Positions 62,602 through 64,000 of a stretch of 64,000 bases of DNA are shown here, one piece after another. This DNA is from an uncultured Prochlorococcus sp. (GTDB lineage: Bacteria > Cyanobacteriota > Cyanobacteriia > PCC-6307 > Cyanobiaceae). The stretch covers positions 1 through 64,000 of the forward strand of contig CACIYC010000004.1 of the NCBI GenBank assembly GCA_902590775.1. Direction: 5' to 3'. Position numbers and translations under genes: made by a program. Within the stretch, counting starts at the first letter, position 1. Every line of letters starts with the position of its first letter. The notes under the pieces are model-generated. The model did no database searches. It worked only from the letters and a program-made list of their open reading frames with translations, and was not told the DNA's origin.

Positions 62602-63852
62602 ATGAAGATTAAATTAACAACAATTTTAAATCTAATACTTTGCTCCACCGCAGCTCTTCCTATATTTTTTGACCTAAGCAATGGTTCAATTATATTTTTG
62701 CAAGAAGTAGCACACCCAACAAATGCACCAAAAATCCCGCTTCCAATCTCATTTGCTGCTATTGCAATTCTTGTCATATGGAAATCATCTCCAATAATTA
62801 AGAATATTCTTAAGAGAAAATATCAAATAGTTCTGTCTCTCCTATCAATATTCACGGCAATCGGGTTTATCAATGATCTTCCTATAACAAGGCTTATTCA
62901 ATTAATTATACCTGCTCTATTCCTTCTTGCTTTACCATCAATAATAAGATCATCTAACTACATTACACCTTATACATTTATACTTAGCCTAGCTTCTTTT
63001 GCTTCTCTTCACTTTATTTATTATTTTAACAATAAAGACGACTTGGCCAATTTATATAATAAGTATCACATATTATATGGATATGAAATATATCATGCAA
63101 ATGTTGGCTATCCGGAAATAGTAATACTTGGCTCATCACTATGTTTTTTTATACTAGGTTCTTCAAATTTCCTTAAGAAAAAATCAATATTTGCTATCTT
63201 AGGTATATATATATTAATGTATTCTTTTCAAATAGGAAGGGCTGCTACTGGTCTTTCAATTGCAATTACTTTTACAATCTTTATATTAGTTTATACAATA
63301 AGGACTCTACTAACACTTAAACTCAACAAAAACTCACTGATTATTATAACATGGGCATCATTTTTGGTTTATATATCTAGTGGAATAATAAATACATTTT
63401 TTCACGTAATTAGAGGGAAGATACAAGATGGGCAGCAGAGTCCTAGGCTTGAGATATGGAATCAGTTTTACAATATTTTCTCAAATGACCTTTCAAAATT
63501 ACTGCTAGGAGGAGCAGCTAAAGATGTGGTCGGCCATAATTACATTATAAGCATTATTGCCTTAGTAGGGGTTTTAGGCCTAACCTTACTTGTTTACAGC
63601 TATTGGAGAATAATTAGAGACCTTTACAAGAATTATAATCTACAGAGATATCAAATGAATAATATTCAAGTATTTTCGATATTGCTAGCATTAAATGCGG
63701 TAATTATAGGAAATATAGTAAATGATTCACTCACTCAAGTATTTAATATTGTAGCAATTATTGTATATACAATCTCTATCTATACAGTACTTAATACAAA
63801 AGAAATAAGACATGGTCATTCAAATAGAAAATTACTTAATCGAAAGATATAA
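62602..63852 (+). CDS. O-antigen ligase/polymerase-like membrane protein (416 aa)
   Basis: An integral membrane protein with about 10-12 hydrophobic segments in the style of WaaL or Wzy enzymes. SPRLEIWNQFYNIFSNDLSKLLLGG (about residues 283-307) and DVVGHNYIISIIALVG (about 310-325) match the conserved periplasmic loop (R-x-x-x-W ... H-N) of O-antigen ligase-type proteins. The role is inferred to be assembly of a surface polysaccharide. It is the rightmost complete gene and may open a surface-carbohydrate island beyond the window. ATG preceded by an AAGATCAAA stretch. Confidence 0.8.
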   Translation: MKIKLTTILNLILCSTAALPIFFDLSNGSIIFLQEVAHPTNAPKIPLPISFAAIAILVIWKSSPIIKNILKRKYQIVLSLLSIFTAIGFINDLPITRLIQLIIPALFLLALPSIIRSSNYITPYTFILSLASFASLHFIYYFNNKDDLANLYNKYHILYGYEIYHANVGYPEIVILGSSLCFFILGSSNFLKKKSIFAILGIYILMYSFQIGRAATGLSIAITFTIFILVYTIRTLLTLKLNKNSLIIITWASFLVYISSGIINTFFHVIRGKIQDGQQSPRLEIWNQFYNIFSNDLSKLLLGGAAKDVVGHNYIISIIALVGVLGLTLLVYSYWRIIRDLYKNYNLQRYQMNNIQVFSILLALNAVIIGNIVNDSLTQVFNIVAIIVYTISIYTVLNTKEIRHGHSNRKLLNRKI

Positions 63853-63932
63853 ATAAAGACCTATATACTAGAAAATTTTTCTATGAGTTTCTATATTAGA
63901 ATAATATTACTTGGCGTTAACTATAGATAAAC

Positions 63933-64000
63933 ATGAAATTAAAAAGGTTTAATTCATTGGTTCCAACCTTTTTAACAATATACTTGTGGATAAAAGGAAA
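63933..64000 (+). CDS. Possible start of next gene (cut by window edge)
   Basis: From ATG 63933 the frame stays open to the window end (22 codons): MKLKRFNSLVPTFLTIYLWI, a basic N-terminus and a hydrophobic stretch like a signal anchor. It could be the next gene of a polysaccharide region. Too short to identify. Confidence 0.35.
   Translation, partial: MKLKRFNSLVPTFLTIYLWIKG

Overview
The window is a 64 kb piece of a cyanobacterial chromosome. It is almost certainly Prochlorococcus, and probably a low-light-adapted lineage. The evidence is the low G+C content, very short spacers, several pcb genes for divinyl-chlorophyll a/b antenna proteins in one cluster, a high-light-inducible protein, psbD/psbC, ycf4, ycf39, petM, a thioredoxin reductase-thioredoxin fusion (NTRC) and split-alpha pntAB. 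No rRNA, convincing tRNA, CRISPR array, insertion sequence or phage gene is visible.

Region 1 (1-4.9 kb) is an antenna array. Three pcb genes lie on the minus strand, one cut by the window edge. They are interleaved with plus-strand copies of a small single-span membrane protein gene: three intact and one decayed. Two pcb genes and a small gene end tail to tail on shared bidirectional terminators. All three pcb genes have the same promoter module 50-60 bases before the start codon. This repeated small-protein/pcb cassette is the most system-like feature here, and I do not recognise the small protein family.

Region 2 (5-36 kb) is a patchwork of short, mostly monocistronic genes, many typical of marine picocyanobacteria and of unknown function. 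Recognisable members are an Hli protein, DUF2470, DUF3386, an orphan Nif11-like leader protein, PurT, an UlaG-like metallo-hydrolase, aldo/keto reductase, SemiSWEET, an ABC-F ATPase, an RRM protein, two 2-oxoglutarate/Fe(II) oxygenases, an Nramp-like transporter, a MIF homologue, DUF2237, an acyl-lipid desaturase, a nucleoside deoxyribosyltransferase/phosphoribosyltransferase pair, rhomboid, glutathione peroxidase, a beta-hydroxyacid dehydrogenase and a putative sugar O-methyltransferase. Several tiny genes under 60 codons overlap or nearly overlap their neighbours. This region also has gaps of 300-850 bases, unusual for such a compact genome; these contain remnant-like ORFs and a 42-base perfect palindrome.

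Region 3 (37-64 kb) is mostly core housekeeping: ychF, an HlyD-type adaptor, polA, cysS, dxr, a thioredoxin-like ferredoxin, a YheT-type hydrolase, pntB/pntA2/pntA1, NTRC, an IF-1 paralogue, ycf39, petM, an alpha/beta hydrolase, ilvH, a lipoprotein cyclophilin, ycf4, psbD-psbC, maf, cobQ, a short-loop ferredoxin, and an O-antigen-ligase-like membrane protein that may open a surface-polysaccharide region at the right edge.

Functionally the window is dominated by light harvesting and photosystem assembly (Pcb, Hli, Ycf39, Ycf4, PsbD/C, PetM), redox balance (NTRC, Pnt, glutathione peroxidase, ferredoxins) and nucleotide or cofactor metabolism (PurT, nucleoside salvage, CobQ, Dxr). All calls were made by reading sequence and motifs; no database search was run.
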